Part shown: positions 6,360 through 6,740 of the stretch, in pieces
Layout of the letters: every line of letters starts with the position of its first letter
Numbering within the stretch: the first letter of the stretch is position 1
Origin: an uncultured Clostridia bacterium
GTDB taxonomy: Bacteria; Bacillota; Clostridia; Oscillospirales; Ruminococcaceae
Direction: 5' to 3'
NCBI GenBank assembly: GCA_947625455.1
Contig: CANQOJ010000123.1
Span: 1-6,740 of the forward strand
Length of the DNA: 6,740 bases
Position numbers and translations under genes: made by a program
The notes under the pieces: generated by a model
What the model was told of the DNA's origin: nothing
What the model saw: the letters and a program-made list of their open reading frames with translations, nothing else
Databases searched by the model: none

Positions 6360-6399
6360 GCAGTATACAGTTGACAGTGTAAAGTATACAGTTTATGTG

Positions 6400-6410
6400 C
6401 CGCTTCGCGG
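6400..6410. repeat. Left-arm mini-hairpin CCGC-TTC-GCGG
   Basis: A four-pair stem with loop TTC lies within the left arm of the palindromic element. Its partner position in the right arm is the hairpin at 6492-6504, which has a different stem sequence but a complementary loop. Confidence 0.65.
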
Positions 6411-6435
6411 ACGATTAAGATTGTTTTCAGAGGAA

Positions 6436-6466
6436 AGAGCGTAAACCTGTTGAGGGTTTACGCTCT
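6436..6466. terminator. Central hairpin of the palindrome, possible bidirectional terminator
   Basis: AGAGCGTAAACC (6436-6447) pairs perfectly with GGTTTACGCTCT (6455-6466) over a seven-base loop, giving a strong 12-pair stem between two converging genes. No T-run follows directly on either strand, so it is not a classic intrinsic terminator. It could still slow polymerase or protect mRNA 3' ends. No better terminator is visible for either gene. Confidence 0.35.
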
Positions 6467-6491
6467 CTTAGTTCAAAAACAATCTAAATCA

Positions 6492-6504
6492 GTCACGAAG
6501 TGAC
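6492..6504. repeat. Right-arm mini-hairpin GTCAC-GAA-GTGAC
   Basis: A five-pair stem with loop GAA lies within the right arm of the palindromic element. It mirrors the hairpin at 6400-6410. Its stem bases differ from those of the left-arm hairpin, yet self-pairing is kept. Confidence 0.65.
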
Positions 6505-6535
6505 ACCGAAACTGTTTACTTTACACTGTACACTG

Positions 6536-6740
6536 TCAACTGTCCTCAGCCGTAGCTTCTATAAACTCCAGCACTCCGCCGTAGATTGTGAACGCAACTT
6601 TCTGCTGAAACTCCCATGTTGACAGAAGTTGTTCTTCTTCGGGGTTAGAAAGAAATCCGCACTCTATCATAAGCGAGGGGTTCTGATTTGACTTAAGCAG
6701 GAACAACTCATCTCCCGACAGCTTTATTTCACGGTCGTTC
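6536..6740 (-). CDS. N-acetylmuramoyl-L-alanine amidase (Amidase_3), C-terminal 67 residues (partial)
   Basis: The frame enters from the right edge and ends at TGA 6538-6536. The visible residues begin NDREIKLSGDELFLLKSNQN, then PSLMIECGFLSNPEEEQLLS and WEFQQKVAFTIYGGVLEFIE, and end with TAEDS. The IECGFLSNPEEE block is the typical C-terminal signature of zinc-dependent Amidase_3 enzymes, its glutamate being the catalytic one. The following WEFQQKVAFTIYGGV helix also matches. These enzymes cleave the bond between N-acetylmuramic acid and the L-alanine of the peptide stem in peptidoglycan. CwlD-type spore cortex amidases share this ending, but the missing N-terminus is needed to decide, so no symbol is given. 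The zinc ligands and any signal peptide lie outside the window. The last two codons and the stop lie inside the palindromic element. The gene converges on the coiled-coil gene. Confidence 0.9.
   Translation of the reverse strand, partial: NDREIKLSGDELFLLKSNQNPSLMIECGFLSNPEEEQLLSTWEFQQKVAFTIYGGVLEFIEATAEDS

Larger units (their letters stand above)
6367..6543. repeat. 177-base imperfect palindromic element (MITE-like)
   Basis: The two halves are inverted copies. The outermost ACAGTTG (6367-6373) pairs with 6537-6543. Bases 6374-6394 pair with 6509-6529 with one mismatch in 21. Bases 6413-6427 pair with 6476-6490 with one mismatch in 15, and 6436-6447 pair perfectly with 6455-6466 around a seven-base loop. 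Each arm also carries its own small hairpin (6400-6410 and 6492-6504). It has no reading frame of note. The form, inverted ends and intergenic position suit a non-autonomous miniature transposon or a palindromic intergenic repeat. I find no clear target-site duplication at the ends. As a transcript it would fold into one long stem and may help end both convergent genes. Confidence 0.85.

Noticed and set aside
6360..6550. Target-site duplication flanking the palindromic element
   Set aside because: The bases just outside the two ends (AGTAT on the left, CCTCA on the right) do not match as a direct repeat, and only AGG appears in inverted form, which is too short to count.

Overview
The window looks like chromosomal core sequence from a low-to-medium GC Gram-positive bacterium, most likely an uncultured member of the Clostridia. 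The evidence is strong GGAGG-type ribosome binding sites before nearly every gene, two TTG starts, Firmicute-type protein families (an ACT-domain/UPF0210 pair, a short Lrp-type regulator next to an aminotransferase), and a coiled-coil gene directly after coaD. No phage, plasmid or CRISPR signal is visible. The genus cannot be set from this sequence.

Left block (1-2709, minus strand): four genes read leftward and probably form one operon. In transcription order they are an 89-residue ACT-domain protein, a 454-residue UPF0210/PFL-family protein, a 162-residue Lrp/AsnC regulator and the first 141 residues of a class I/II aminotransferase that runs off the left edge. The set suggests amino-acid sensing and metabolism. 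The substrate is not revealed.

Control region (2710-2921): two back-to-back sigma-A-type promoters lie here, one leftward for the ACT operon and one rightward for uvrC. Their -35 boxes are only 7 bases apart, and a perfect 10-base palindrome sits between the -35 and -10 of the rightward one.

Right block (2922-6359, plus strand): uvrC, rsmD, coaD and a coiled-coil protein follow one another with gaps of 6, -4 and 22 bases, so they are probably co-transcribed. They cover nucleotide excision repair, 16S rRNA methylation, coenzyme A synthesis and, by my reading, a short relative of the actinobacterial septum protein SepIVA.

Right end (6360-6740): a 177-base imperfect palindrome with ACAGTTGACAG ends fills the space between the coiled-coil gene and a convergent, partial cell-wall amidase gene on the minus strand. 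The palindrome reaches into the amidase reading frame and supplies its stop codon. This element is the least ordinary structure in the window.

Two gene starts are corrected here: the ACT-domain protein starts at 2709 and coaD starts at TTG 5306. Both are set by a ribosome binding site and by family length.
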